Shown one piece after another: positions 17,632 through 26,814 of a stretch of 64,000 nucleotides of DNA (positions are counted from its first letter, which is position 1; each line of letters begins with the position of its first letter). The DNA is from Pantoea phytobeneficialis (lineage in GTDB: Bacteria; Pseudomonadota; Gammaproteobacteria; Enterobacterales; Enterobacteriaceae), in assembly GCF_009728735.1 (NCBI RefSeq), contig NZ_CP024636.1, forward strand, positions 396,322 through 460,321, written 5' to 3'. Below the pieces are notes generated by a model, which worked only from the letters and a program-made list of their open reading frames with translations, did no database searches and was not told the DNA's origin. The position numbers and the translations under genes were made by a program.

Positions 17632-18873
17632 TTATTCAGACTCCGCCGCTTCGCGCATCATCTCTTCGTGCGGGATATCCTGCAAAATCTGCTCAAAACT
17701 GCGCAGACGTTTGTAGATCGACATCAGCTCAACCAGCGTTGACCATGAGGTGATCAGATACTGGAAAGATGAACGTACCTGGTCAAACACGTTGGTGATT
17801 TGGTTGAGTAAACCGAGCGTGATGGTGCCCGCGACAATCGACGGAAACAGCAAAAACAGCCCGAACACATTATCCACCTGCAAGTAGAGAATGCGGGTAA
17901 TGTTGAAGTACAGATAGTGGAAGTAGAGGCGGAAATAGTTGAAACGCACGCGACTAAACAACTCGGTTACGGTTGGCGGCGAGGCGCGCGAGGCGTCATC
18001 TTCGCCGTAGACCAGTTCCTTACGATAGGCGGCTTCCACTCGTTGGTTACGGAACTCCAGACCTGGCAGCTTAATCCCCACCAGTGCCAGCAGGCCGGTG
18101 CCGAAAATTGACCACAACACGGCGGCGATCACCAGCGCATAAGGGATATTGCCCAACAGCGGAATATCTTTCACATGATGTGACAGGGCGATCAGCACCG
18201 GCAGGAAGGCAATCAGCGTCATGATCGCCTGAATAAAACTCACCCCCCAGTCTTCAAGCGTGCTGGCGAAGCGCATGGTGTCTTCCTGCACACGCTGTGC
18301 GGCACCTTCTACATGACGCAGGCGCTGCCAGTTGTGCATGTAGTAGTTGTTCATCGCGGTGCGCCAGCGGAACACCCAGTGGCTGATAAAGAATGAGTTC
18401 ATCACGCCAATCACCACGGCGATTAATGCAATGCCTAAAAAGGCGATAACCTGCTGGTAAAACTCACCGATCTGCACCGATCCCGCTTTAGTTAACGCTT
18501 TCTGGATCAAATCGTAAAACGGACCGTACCAGGCATTCACCGCCACGCCGACCTGTACGCCAAACCAGGTGACAAAGATGATCAGCGCGGAACCCCACAC
18601 CGACCAGCGTTGCCACGGGTGGTTATCGACGATGCGCCAGGCAATGGCAAACAGCGCCACCACCAGCCAGTAATAGCCGTAAAACCACAGTTGGCTGGCG
18701 GCGATAAAACGCAACGCATTATCGGGCAAAGGTTTACTCATCGCTGCGGCGATGTTGGGCCACATTGCCGGTAAATCGCTGGCGAAGCCAAACCAGGCAA
18801 AAATCGCCATCAAACTCCAGATGGCAGCCGAGCTGAAAAACAGCGCTGGCCGGGGAAAATAGGACTTAAACAT
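17632..18873 (-). CDS. sbmA: SbmA/BacA-family peptide antibiotic transporter
   Basis: 413 residues from the ATG at 18871-18873 ([15 protein letters not shown]); the frame extends 27 codons further upstream but the E. coli protein starts MFKSFFPKP (406 residues). Near-identical family blocks include [60 protein letters not shown] and [20 protein letters not shown]. About seven membrane segments and no ATPase domain, as in SbmA. The homologue imports microcin B17, microcin J25, bleomycin and proline-rich peptides using the proton gradient. Convergent to yncE with a REP unit between. Confidence 0.96.
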   Translation of the reverse strand: MFKSYFPRPALFFSSAAIWSLMAIFAWFGFASDLPAMWPNIAAAMSKPLPDNALRFIAASQLWFYGYYWLVVALFAIAWRIVDNHPWQRWSVWGSALIIFVTWFGVQVGVAVNAWYGPFYDLIQKALTKAGSVQIGEFYQQVIAFLGIALIAVVIGVMNSFFISHWVFRWRTAMNNYYMHNWQRLRHVEGAAQRVQEDTMRFASTLEDWGVSFIQAIMTLIAFLPVLIALSHHVKDIPLLGNIPYALVIAAVLWSIFGTGLLALVGIKLPGLEFRNQRVEAAYRKELVYGEDDASRASPPTVTELFSRVRFNYFRLYFHYLYFNITRILYLQVDNVFGLFLLFPSIVAGTITLGLLNQITNVFDQVRSSFQYLITSWSTLVELMSIYKRLRSFEQILQDIPHEEMMREAAESE

Positions 18874-19059
18874 AGACACTCCGCTGTGATCAGATCCCTT
18901 TATACCGTTTTGGGGACTTAACTGTCTGTAGGCTGTTGTATCAGACAATGACAATGTCGCGCCTGCGGTGTAAAGCAGCTGCGCAAAATGTTAATTAATT
19001 TGTGCGAATTTGTTTCCTTCCGCTAAATCTTTGTCAGCATCGGTGTTACACTGCGCGCA

Positions 19060-19075
19060 ATGTTACCGGTAACGG
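19060..19075 (+). promoter_or_regulatory. GntR-like operator upstream of gluconate dehydrogenase operon
   Basis: ATGTTACCGGTAACGG contains a perfect 12-base palindrome GTTACCGGTAAC (19062-19073), 109 bases upstream of the first gene of the operon. The half-site ATGTTA and its spacing match the ATGTTA-N4-TAACAT pattern I recall for the gluconate repressor GntR of E. coli. The 13-mer ATGTTACCGGTAA recurs upstream of gcd on the minus strand (40126-40114). Regulator identity is inferred; no gntR lies in the window. The rest of the 295-base intergenic region before it shows nothing else I can name. Confidence 0.62.
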
Positions 19076-19168
19076 TGGCGCTGTATCCTTAAGCCCGCAC
19101 ATAAAAATCATTACAACGCAATTAGTTAACCTTTCATGCCACATTATATGCGGCACTGAGGCAATGTC

Positions 19169-19903
19169 ATGTCAGAACACAAAAATGGTCACACGCGCAG
19201 GGACTTTCTGCTGAGAACCATCACTCTGGCGCCAGCAATGGCGGTTGGAACCACAGCGATGGGCGCACTGGTTGCGCCAATGGCTGCCGGTGCAGCAGAG
19301 CAACAGGGTGCGCCGCAAAAAGCGCGCGATTATCAGCCCACCTGGTTTACCGCAGAAGAGTTCGCGTTGATTACCGCCGCAGTGGCGCGGCTGATCCCCA
19401 ACGATGAACGGGGGCCTGGCGCGCTGGAAGCCGGGGTGCCGGAGTTTATCGATCGCCAGATGAACACCCCGTACGCCACCGGCAGCAACTGGTATATGCA
19501 GGGGCCGTTCAACCCCGATCTGCCAAAAGAGCTGGGTTATCAGCTCTCGCTGGTGCCGCAGCAGATCTACCGTCTCGGTCTGGCGGAAGCCGATAACTGG
19601 AGCAAACAGCAGCACGGCAAAGTGTTTGCTGAGCTGAGCGGTGAGCAGCAGGACGCGCTGCTGAGCGACTTCGAAAGCGGCAAAGCGGCGTTCACGCAAC
19701 TTCCGGCCAAAACCTTCTTCTCCTTCCTGTTGCAGAACACCCGCGAGGGTTACTTCAGCGATCCCATCCACGGTGGTAATCAGGGCATGGTGGGCTGGCA
19801 GCTGATCGGCTTCCCGGGTGCCCGTGCTGACTATATGGATTGGGTGGAACGCGGTGAACGCTATCCGTTCCCGTCGGTGGATATTCGCGGGGAGAGAGCG
19901 TAA
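19169..19903 (+). CDS. Gluconate 2-dehydrogenase subunit 3 (gamma)
   Basis: 244 residues. An N-terminal Tat signal is visible ([20 protein letters not shown]). The family body includes [40 protein letters not shown] and [13 protein letters not shown], matching gluconate_2-dh3 proteins. The subunit is needed for assembly and Tat export of the FAD subunit, which itself has no signal. GAGG lies before the ATG. It is the first gene of a three-gene operon, with two bases between it and the FAD subunit. Confidence 0.93.
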   Translation: MSEHKNGHTRRDFLLRTITLAPAMAVGTTAMGALVAPMAAGAAEQQGAPQKARDYQPTWFTAEEFALITAAVARLIPNDERGPGALEAGVPEFIDRQMNTPYATGSNWYMQGPFNPDLPKELGYQLSLVPQQIYRLGLAEADNWSKQQHGKVFAELSGEQQDALLSDFESGKAAFTQLPAKTFFSFLLQNTREGYFSDPIHGGNQGMVGWQLIGFPGARADYMDWVERGERYPFPSVDIRGERA

Positions 19904-19905
19904 GC

Positions 19906-21690
19906 ATGGCAAATGAACTGAAGAAAGTGGATGCGGTGGTGGTGGGTTTTGGCTGGGCCGGTGCGATCATGGCGAAAGAGCTGACCGAAGCCGGATTGAA
20001 CGTGGTGGCGCTGGAGCGTGGCCCACACCGCGACACCTATCCGGATGGCGCGTATCCGCAATCCATTGATGAACTGACCTATAACATCCGTAAAAAGCTG
20101 TTCCAGGATCTGTCGAAAAGCACCGTCACCATTCGACACGATGCCTCACAAACGGCGGTGCCGTATCGCCAACTGGCGGCGTTCCTGCCGGGCACCGGTA
20201 CCGGCGGCGCTGGCCTGCACTGGTCCGGCGTGCATTTCCGTGTCGATCCGGTCGAGTTGAATCTGCGCAGCCATTACGAAGCGCGTTACGGTAAAAAATT
20301 CATTCCGGAAGGCATGACGATTCAGGACTTCGGCGTCAGCTACAACGAGCTGGAACCGTTCTTCGATCAGGCCGAGAAGGTGTTTGGCACTTCCGGCAGC
20401 GCCTGGACCATCAAAGGTAAGCTGGTGGGTAAAGAGAAAGGTGGCAACCCATACGCGCCCGATCGTTCCAGCGACTTCCCGTTACCGGCGCAGAAGCGTA
20501 CTTACTCCGCACAATTGTTTGCTCAGGCGGCAGAAGCGGTGGGATATCACCCTTATGATATGCCGTCGGCCAACACTTCTGGCCCGTACACCAACACCTA
20601 CGGCGCGCAAATGGGGCCGTGTAACTTCTGCGGTTATTGCAGCGGCTATGCCTGTTACATGTACTCCAAGGCTTCGCCCAACGTGAACATCTTGCCTGCG
20701 CTGCGTCAGGAGCCGAAGTTTGAGCTGCGCAACAACGCTTACGTGCTGCGCGTCAATCTGACCGACGACAAAAAACGCGCCACCGGTGTGACATACCTCG
20801 ATGGTCAGGGACGTGAAGTGGTACAACCCGCTGATCTGGTGATCCTGTCGGCGTTTCAGTTCCATAACGTGCATCTGATGCTGCTGTCCGGTATCGGCCA
20901 GCCGTACAACCCCATCACCAACGAAGGCACGGTAGGCCGTAACTTTGCTTATCAGAACATCTCGACGCTGAAAGCGCTGTTCGACAAGAACACCACCACC
21001 AACCCGTTTATCGGTGCCGGTGGCGCAGGGGTGGCGGTGGATGATTTCAACGCCGACAACTTCGACCACGGTCCGTATGGTTTCGTTGGCGGTTCGCCGT
21101 TCTGGGTTAACCAGGCGGGCACCAAACCGATTTCGGGTCTGCCGACGCCGCAAGGCACTCCGACCTGGGGCAGCAAGTGGAAAGCGGCGGTGGCGGATAC
21201 CTATAACCATCACATCTCGATGGATGCCCACGGTGCGCACCAGTCGTATCGCGCCAACTACCTCGATCTCGATCCTAACTACAAAGATGCCTACGGCCAG
21301 CCGTTGCTGCGTATGACCTTTGACTGGCAGGACAACGACATCAAGATGGCGCAGTTTATGATCGGCAAAATGCGCAAAATCACCGAAGCGATGAACCCGA
21401 AGATGATCATCGGCGGCGCGAAAGGGCCGGGTAGCCACTTTGACACCACCGTGTATCAGACCACGCACATGAGCGGCGGCGCGATCATGGGTGAAGATCC
21501 GAAAACCAGCGCAGTGAACCGTTATTTGCAGAGCTGGGATGTACCGAACGTCTTTGTCCCGGGCGCGTCTGCGTTCCCGCAGGGACTGGGGTACAACCCG
21601 ACCGGAATGGTGGCAGCGTTGACTTACTGGTCAGCTAAAGCCATCCGTGAACAGTATCTGAAAAACCCCGGTCCACTGGTGCAGGCATAA
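19906..21690 (+). CDS. Gluconate 2-dehydrogenase FAD subunit (alpha, GMC oxidoreductase)
   Basis: 594 residues. N-terminal ADP-binding fold VDAVVVGFGWAGAIMAKELT (GXGXXG, about residues 8-25), then GTGTGGAGLHWSGVHFRVDP of the FAD domain, and C-terminal FVPGASAFPQGLGYNPTGMV with the GMC-type catalytic region. NFCGYCSGYACYMYSKASPN (about 243-262) holds a cysteine cluster typical of this subunit, which can bind an iron-sulfur centre in related enzymes. It oxidises gluconate to 2-ketogluconate in the periplasm and passes electrons to the cytochrome c subunit. No own signal peptide; probably exported with the gamma subunit. Confidence 0.95.
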   Translation: MANELKKVDAVVVGFGWAGAIMAKELTEAGLNVVALERGPHRDTYPDGAYPQSIDELTYNIRKKLFQDLSKSTVTIRHDASQTAVPYRQLAAFLPGTGTGGAGLHWSGVHFRVDPVELNLRSHYEARYGKKFIPEGMTIQDFGVSYNELEPFFDQAEKVFGTSGSAWTIKGKLVGKEKGGNPYAPDRSSDFPLPAQKRTYSAQLFAQAAEAVGYHPYDMPSANTSGPYTNTYGAQMGPCNFCGYCSGYACYMYSKASPNVNILPALRQEPKFELRNNAYVLRVNLTDDKKRATGVTYLDGQGREVVQPADLVILSAFQFHNVHLMLLSGIGQPYNPITNEGTVGRNFAYQNISTLKALFDKNTTTNPFIGAGGAGVAVDDFNADNFDHGPYGFVGGSPFWVNQAGTKPISGLPTPQGTPTWGSKWKAAVADTYNHHISMDAHGAHQSYRANYLDLDPNYKDAYGQPLLRMTFDWQDNDIKMAQFMIGKMRKITEAMNPKMIIGGAKGPGSHFDTTVYQTTHMSGGAIMGEDPKTSAVNRYLQSWDVPNVFVPGASAFPQGLGYNPTGMVAALTYWSAKAIREQYLKNPGPLVQA

Positions 21691-21701
21691 GGAATTCATT
21701 G

Positions 21702-23021
21702 ATGTTTAAAAACATTTTGGCCCTGGTGCTGGGCACGCTGTCGTTCGCCGCGCTGGCGGATGATCAGGCAAATGATGCCCTGGTGAAACGGGGTGAATAT
21801 CTGGCGCGTGCCGGTGACTGCGTGGCTTGTCACAGCGTGAAAGGTGGCCAGCCTTTTGCCGGTGGTCTGCCGATGGCGACCCCGATTGGCACCATTTACT
21901 CCACCAATATCACCCCGGATAAAACCAGCGGGATTGGTGACTACAGCTATGACGATTTCCAGAAAGCGGTGCGTCATGGTGTGGCGAAAAACGGTGATAC
22001 GCTGTATCCGGCGATGCCGTATCCGTCTTACGCGGTGGTGAGCGATGAAGATATGCAGGCGCTCTATGCCTACTTTATGCACGGTGTGGCACCGGTCGCG
22101 CAGGCCAATAAAGACAGCGACATTCCGTGGCCACTGTCGATGCGTTGGCCACTGGCTATCTGGCGTGGCATGTTTGCGCCGGATGTGAAAGCGTTCCAGC
22201 CTGCCGCGCAGGAAGATCCGCAGCTGGCGCGTGGGCGTTATCTGGTGGAAGGGTTGGGCCACTGTGGTGCCTGCCATACGCCGCGTAGCATCACCATGCA
22301 GGAGAAGGCGCTGAGTAACGATGATGCCCACGATTATCTCTCCGGCAGCAGCGCACCGATTGACGGCTGGACGGCCAGCAACCTGCGTGGTGACAATCGC
22401 GACGGTTTAGGCCGCTGGAGCGAGGACGATCTGCGTCAGTTCCTGCGCTATGGTCGCAACGATCACACTGCGGCTTTTGGCGGCATGACCGATGTGGTTG
22501 AGCACAGCCTGCAATATCTGAGCGATGAGGATATCGCGGCGATTGCCCGTTACCTGAAGTCGCTGGGGGCGAAAGATGCCAACCAGGCGGTGTTTAAGCA
22601 GGATGACACCGTCGCGCAGGCGTTGTGGAAAGGGGATGACAGCCAGCCTGGCGCGTCGGTGTATGTCGACAGCTGTGCGGCCTGCCATAAAACGGACGGT
22701 AGCGGCTATCAACGCTTCTTCCCGGCGTTGCGGGGCAACCCGGTGGTATTGGCGCAAGATCCCACTTCGCTGATCCATATCGTGCTGACGGGCGGAACGC
22801 TGCCGGGCGTGCAGGGTGCGCCAACGGCGATCACCATGCCGGCCTTCGGCTGGCGTCTCAACGACCAACAGGTGGCGGATGTGGTGAACTTTATTCGCGG
22901 CAGTTGGGGGAATGGTGCCAAAGCCACGGTGACGGCGAAGGATGTCGCGTCGTTACGTAAGGATGAGACGGTGCAGGCTCATCAGGGTAATGCGGATATT
23001 AAGGTGCTGGAGCAGCAGTAG
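21702..23021 (+). CDS. Gluconate 2-dehydrogenase cytochrome c subunit (beta)
   Basis: 439 residues from the ATG at 21702 (AAGGA eight bases upstream; the in-frame TTG just before is not needed). Signal peptide MFKNILALVLGTLSFAALAD. Three haem c sites are visible: CVACH (near residue 44), CGACH (near 190) and CAACH (near 327). This three-haem layout is the membrane-associated electron-accepting subunit that reduces ubiquinone. The last gene of the operon; a composite repeat and REP units fill the following 570 bases. Confidence 0.95.
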   Translation: MFKNILALVLGTLSFAALADDQANDALVKRGEYLARAGDCVACHSVKGGQPFAGGLPMATPIGTIYSTNITPDKTSGIGDYSYDDFQKAVRHGVAKNGDTLYPAMPYPSYAVVSDEDMQALYAYFMHGVAPVAQANKDSDIPWPLSMRWPLAIWRGMFAPDVKAFQPAAQEDPQLARGRYLVEGLGHCGACHTPRSITMQEKALSNDDAHDYLSGSSAPIDGWTASNLRGDNRDGLGRWSEDDLRQFLRYGRNDHTAAFGGMTDVVEHSLQYLSDEDIAAIARYLKSLGAKDANQAVFKQDDTVAQALWKGDDSQPGASVYVDSCAACHKTDGSGYQRFFPALRGNPVVLAQDPTSLIHIVLTGGTLPGVQGAPTAITMPAFGWRLNDQQVADVVNFIRGSWGNGAKATVTAKDVASLRKDETVQAHQGNADIKVLEQQ

Positions 23022-23163
23022 CAGCGAAGGTGCTGATTTCGTTCGCCATAGGCACCGGCAGTTGCAGCTCGCCGGTGCGGCGACCGAGCAAAGGGTGCCT
23101 GGCCGCACCCTTTGCAATCCCGGGCCTCGCGCCAGCCTCCCTCGCCGCTACGCGGTGCTTTTT

Positions 23164-23185
23164 GCGCGATAAATCGCGCCGCTAC
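23164..23185 (-). repeat. REP-like unit
   Basis: Minus-orientation unit GCGCGATAAATCGCGCCGCT plus AC, within the composite repeat. Hairpin arms GCGCGAT/ATCGCGC. Confidence 0.85.
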
Positions 23186-23345
23186 AACTGCCGACGGACC
23201 GGCGGCGATTCGCTCCTGCTCAACGCCGCCTTTCGCCGCATCCATGCGGCTCATCCTGGCAGCATTCACTCGCTCAGCGAGTCCGGATGGCGCCCCACCC
23301 GCTGCTGTACACCTTTTCTTCTCGGTAAAATCATCACTGCTGTCT

Positions 23346-23406
23346 GCGCGATAAATCGCGCCGCTACGTTACGTGCGGTTATTTGTAGCGGCGCGATTTA
23401 TCGCGC
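23346..23406. repeat. REP-like inverted pair (REPIN-like)
   Basis: A minus-orientation unit at 23346-23367 and a plus-orientation unit at 23385-23406, spaced by 17 bases, both with the exact GTAGCGGCGCGAT head. Embedded in the composite repeat after the gluconate dehydrogenase operon. Confidence 0.9.
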
Positions 23407-23592
23407 AATGAGCCAGGGATGGCGAATCCGCGCGGTCCGGGTGGCCTGAGTGATAAGCGAGGGGACAGCGCGATGCGCTGCGCGAGGACGGCGCAGGGCG
23501 CGGATTGTTAAGGCCCGCGCCTTCGGGCCTTAACCCGTCCGCCTGCACGGCGGTGCTGAAACTGCCAAATGCCTGGCGGGCGGAACCTCCCC

Positions 23593-25002
23593 TTAAATAT
23601 TCTCCAAATCAATCCCACGCGTCTTCGGACCGTAAATCCCCACCGACAGCATCACCATCAACATACTCAACACGATAAAGGCAATCACCCCTTCGCTTCC
23701 GGCATATTGCAGAATCATGCCAATCAGAATGCTACTGAACGCGGTTGACAGGCGGCTGAAGGAGTAGCAAAAACCCACCGCGCGGGCGCGAATGTGCGTC
23801 GGGAAAATCTCAGTCTGATAAGCATGGTAACTGAAGGTCAGCCAGGCGTTGCTGTAGGTAATCAGGAAGCCACAGATAATCATCAACACCGGGTTGGTCA
23901 TAAAGGCGAACAGGGTGCCGAACACCACCGTCATCAACGACGACAGAACAATCTGCCACTTGTTCTCCAGCTTATCGGCGTAGCGGCTGCAAATCAGCGA
24001 ACCCAGCGGGTACGCCAGGGTAATGAAAAACGCATACAACAGGCTGTGCGTCACCGTGGCCCCTTTGCCGGACAGCAGCGCTGGCAGCCAGTTGCCAAAG
24101 CCAAAGAAACCAATCGCCTGGAAGAAGTTCATCACCACCAGCATCAGGGTGCGCTTACGATACGCCGGCGCCCAAATCTCACTGAAACGGCCTTTCTTCG
24201 GCAGCTGCGCCGCCGCATCGCTGTCGGAAAAGTCTTCTCCCGGCGCAATGCCGCAGCGTTGTTCCATTGCACTCAGGACGCGATGCGCTTCCTGATGCCG
24301 TCCCTGTTGTGCCAGCCAGCGCGCTGATTCCGGCAGGTTCTTACGAATAAACCAGATCACCAGCGAGCAGAGCGCGCCAGCAATCACGACCCAACGCCAG
24401 CCTTCCAGACCGAGAATGGTTTGCGGCACCAGCCACCACGACATCAGCGCCACCGCCGGAACCGAAAGAAACTGAATAAAGAACGAGAAGGCGAAAGCAC
24501 GGCTACGCAGCTGGGTCGGCACCCACTCGGAAAGATAGGTATCGATGGTCACCAGCTCAATGCCGAGGCCAATCCCCACCAGAAAGCGGCACAGGATAAT
24601 CATCTCGGCGCTCTGCTGGAACGCCATCAGCAGCGAAAATGCACCGTACCATGCCAGTGCACACATAAAGGTCAGGCGGCGGCCAAAGCGGTCTGCGTAG
24701 GGCGCGAGCAGGCTGGCACCGACAAACAGGCCAAGGAACGTGGCCGAGGCAAAAGCGGCCTGATCGGCAATGCCGAACACGCCCGCGCTACCGGTGTGGA
24801 ACACGCCCGCCGCCAGTAGCCCGGAGCTGATATAGCCGGTTTCGAACAGATCGTAGAGTTCAAAGAAGCCGCCCAGTGCCAGCAGCGTAATAAAACGCCA
24901 CAGGCCAGCGGAAGAGGGGAGTGCATCAATGCGTCCAGCTAAGGTGCGGCGATCCGCAGCGATAAAATCGCCAGCCATCCCTGTGGTGCAGGCTGTTGTC
25001 AT
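23593..25002 (-). CDS. MFS transporter, sugar/metabolite:proton symporter type
   Basis: 469 residues with 12 membrane segments. Family signatures: GRRLTFMCALAWYGAFS after TM2-3 (D-R-F-G-R-R), LCRFLVGIGLGIELVTIDTY with a downstream E-W-V-P, and the charged mid-loop PESARWLAQQGRHQEA. These features are shared by YdjK/NiaP/aromatic acid symporters. The substrate is not evident. It lies downstream of abgT on the same strand, 200 bases away, so it could be part of the aminobenzoyl-glutamate region or independent. A GAGG is twelve bases upstream of the chosen ATG, rather far. Confidence 0.82.
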   Translation of the reverse strand: MTTACTTGMAGDFIAADRRTLAGRIDALPSSAGLWRFITLLALGGFFELYDLFETGYISSGLLAAGVFHTGSAGVFGIADQAAFASATFLGLFVGASLLAPYADRFGRRLTFMCALAWYGAFSLLMAFQQSAEMIILCRFLVGIGLGIELVTIDTYLSEWVPTQLRSRAFAFSFFIQFLSVPAVALMSWWLVPQTILGLEGWRWVVIAGALCSLVIWFIRKNLPESARWLAQQGRHQEAHRVLSAMEQRCGIAPGEDFSDSDAAAQLPKKGRFSEIWAPAYRKRTLMLVVMNFFQAIGFFGFGNWLPALLSGKGATVTHSLLYAFFITLAYPLGSLICSRYADKLENKWQIVLSSLMTVVFGTLFAFMTNPVLMIICGFLITYSNAWLTFSYHAYQTEIFPTHIRARAVGFCYSFSRLSTAFSSILIGMILQYAGSEGVIAFIVLSMLMVMLSVGIYGPKTRGIDLENI

Positions 25003-25201
25003 TTTTGTGTGAACCTCGGTATGACGGTGTTTGCAAAACTCGCGAACGGCGGAGATTGGTTTTAAAAATAATTAACCGTTAGCAAGCGAAGGAATAGCAG
25101 AATAATCAATTATGCCCAGGTTGCCGAGAGGTGAGGCGGTGAGATTTTAGCAACGTACGTTGCAAATCACGTAAGTGTGATCGCCGTCCCTGGCGATGCG
25201 A

Positions 25202-26722
25202 TTAATGCAGGCTGGGATAGACGCCCGGACCGATCGGTAAACCGAGTGCGTACCAGACCACCAGCAACACAATCCAGGTGGCGAAGAACACCAGCGGATA
25301 GGGGAAGATCAGCACATAATAGGTGCCAAGTTGCGCATCTTTCTGGTAGCGCTGGAGGAAACCCAGGAACAGCGGCAGGAACGGTGACATCGGGGCCAGC
25401 GGCAGCACTGCCGAGTCAGCGATACGGAAAATCATCTGCGCAAAGGCCGGGTGGAAGCCGAGCAGCATAAACATCGGCACAAACACCGGGGCGAGAATCG
25501 ACCAGATGGCGGAACCGCTGGCGATAAACATACACAGGAACGCCGACAGGAACATCAGGCCAAGAAACGCCGGTGCGCCGCTGATTCCGGCACTTTCCAG
25601 CATATCCGTCAGGCCAATCGCCATAAACTTACCCATGTTGCTCCAGTTGAAGAAGGCGACGAACTGTGACAGCGGAAACACCATCACAATAAAGCCCGCC
25701 ATACTCTTCATCGGATCAACCAGCAATTGCGGAATATCATCCGCGCGGCGGATCTGTTTGGTCACCGCGCCATAGGCAATCGCCACCACAAAGAAGAACA
25801 GGATGATGATCGGCACAATGCCCTGAATAAACGGCGACGGGATAATGCCGCCGGTTTTCGTGTTACGCAGTGGCGCGTGTTCCGGCACCACCAGCAGCGC
25901 CATCAGCGCGATAAACACCAGCGCGGCGATACCTGCGGCTCGCAGGCCGCGGTTTTCCAGTGCGGTCAGTGGCGGCAGACGATCCTGGTGGCCACCGTTC
26001 CAGGCGGGCAGACGCGGCTCGATAAACTTGTCGGTCAGCACCGCTCCGGCAATGGTCAGCACCACCACCGATGAAGCCATAAAGAACCAGTTATCGATCA
26101 CGCTGACGTGCACCGTGTCGCTCACCGCTTTGGCGGCCTCGGTGCTGATACCCGACAGCAGCACATCGGTGGTGACAATCAGCAGGTTAGCGGTAAACCC
26201 GGACGCCACACCGGCGATCGCCGCCAGCAAACCCGCTACCGGATGACGTCCCACGGCGAGGAAGATCAGCGCGCCGAGCGGCGGCATCACCACCAGCGCG
26301 GCATCGGAGGAGATGTGGCTGAAGAAGGCAATAAACAGCACCATATAGCTGGCGTAGCGACGGCTAACGCGTGACGCCATCTTGACCATCAGCGATTGCA
26401 GCAGACCGACCTTTTCTGCCAGACCGGCACCAATCACCAATGCCAGAATCGAACCCAGCGGGGTAAAACTGCTGAAGTTCTTGATGATATTGGGCAGGAT
26501 CCACTGCAACCCGGCCACACTCAGCAGGTTATTGACCCGCACCAGCTCGCCGTTGGTCGGATTCTTCACCGCCAGATCCAGACCGCTGATGATGGCCGTC
26601 GCGACCATCAGCACCACAATCAAATAGACGAACAATAAAAAAGGGTTCGGTATTTTGTTACCGACCCGCTCAATCCAGCTAAACAGCTTCCCTGGGCTGC
26701 GATTCTCCGTGGTGACTTCCAT
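25202..26722 (-). CDS. abgT: p-Aminobenzoyl-glutamate transporter AbgT
   Basis: 506 residues from the second in-frame ATG (26720-26722), because GAGGA is 8 bases from it but only 2 from the ATG at 26728. Strong match along its length to E. coli AbgT (508): GKLFSWIERVGNKIPNPFLL, GLAEKVGLLQSLMVKMASRV, FFSHISSDAALVVMPPLGAL, SGSAIWSILAPVFVPMFMLL and GLPIGPGVYP at the end. About 11-13 membrane segments. Imports p-aminobenzoyl-glutamate, a folate breakdown product, and related family members export sulfonamides. Third gene of abgABT. Confidence 0.96.
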   Translation of the reverse strand: MEVTTENRSPGKLFSWIERVGNKIPNPFLLFVYLIVVLMVATAIISGLDLAVKNPTNGELVRVNNLLSVAGLQWILPNIIKNFSSFTPLGSILALVIGAGLAEKVGLLQSLMVKMASRVSRRYASYMVLFIAFFSHISSDAALVVMPPLGALIFLAVGRHPVAGLLAAIAGVASGFTANLLIVTTDVLLSGISTEAAKAVSDTVHVSVIDNWFFMASSVVVLTIAGAVLTDKFIEPRLPAWNGGHQDRLPPLTALENRGLRAAGIAALVFIALMALLVVPEHAPLRNTKTGGIIPSPFIQGIVPIIILFFFVVAIAYGAVTKQIRRADDIPQLLVDPMKSMAGFIVMVFPLSQFVAFFNWSNMGKFMAIGLTDMLESAGISGAPAFLGLMFLSAFLCMFIASGSAIWSILAPVFVPMFMLLGFHPAFAQMIFRIADSAVLPLAPMSPFLPLFLGFLQRYQKDAQLGTYYVLIFPYPLVFFATWIVLLVVWYALGLPIGPGVYPSLH

Positions 26723-26785
26723 CGGCATTTCCTCGTCTCGTTATGTTGTATTTGCGTAAAAATTTTATTGTTTTGGGTACGACCA

Positions 26786-26807
26786 CCCGCGCCTGCATGG
26801 GCGCGGG
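26786..26807 (-). other. Intra-operon hairpin between abgB and abgT
   Basis: CCCGCGCC (26786-26793) and GGCGCGGG (26800-26807) form an eight-base stem. In the minus direction it is not followed by a T tract, so it is more likely an mRNA-stability or attenuation element lowering abgT expression than a full terminator. Confidence 0.5.
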
Positions 26808-26814
26808 TTTATTA

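Larger units (their letters stand above)
23034..23585. repeat. Composite dispersed repeat, copy A (with embedded REP units)
   Basis: The left block 23034-23139 and the right block 23499-23585 are near-copies of 46024-46129 and 46241-46327 in another convergent intergenic region. The right block contains a strong hairpin TTAAGGCCCG-CGCCTT-CGGGCCTTAA (23507-23532 approximately). Between the blocks this copy carries about 360 bases with three REP units. Frames through it (for example 23030-23449) have no family resemblance, so I do not call a gene. It may also terminate the gluconate dehydrogenase operon. Confidence 0.8.

Noticed and set aside
20482..21468. 328-residue open frame antisense to the gluconate dehydrogenase FAD subunit
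   Set aside because: Rich in His, Arg and Val as typical for antisense frames of GC-rich genes; the sense frame has clear GMC motifs.
23030..23449. 139-residue frame after the cytochrome subunit
   Set aside because: Lies entirely in repeats including REP units; the translation is repeat-derived.
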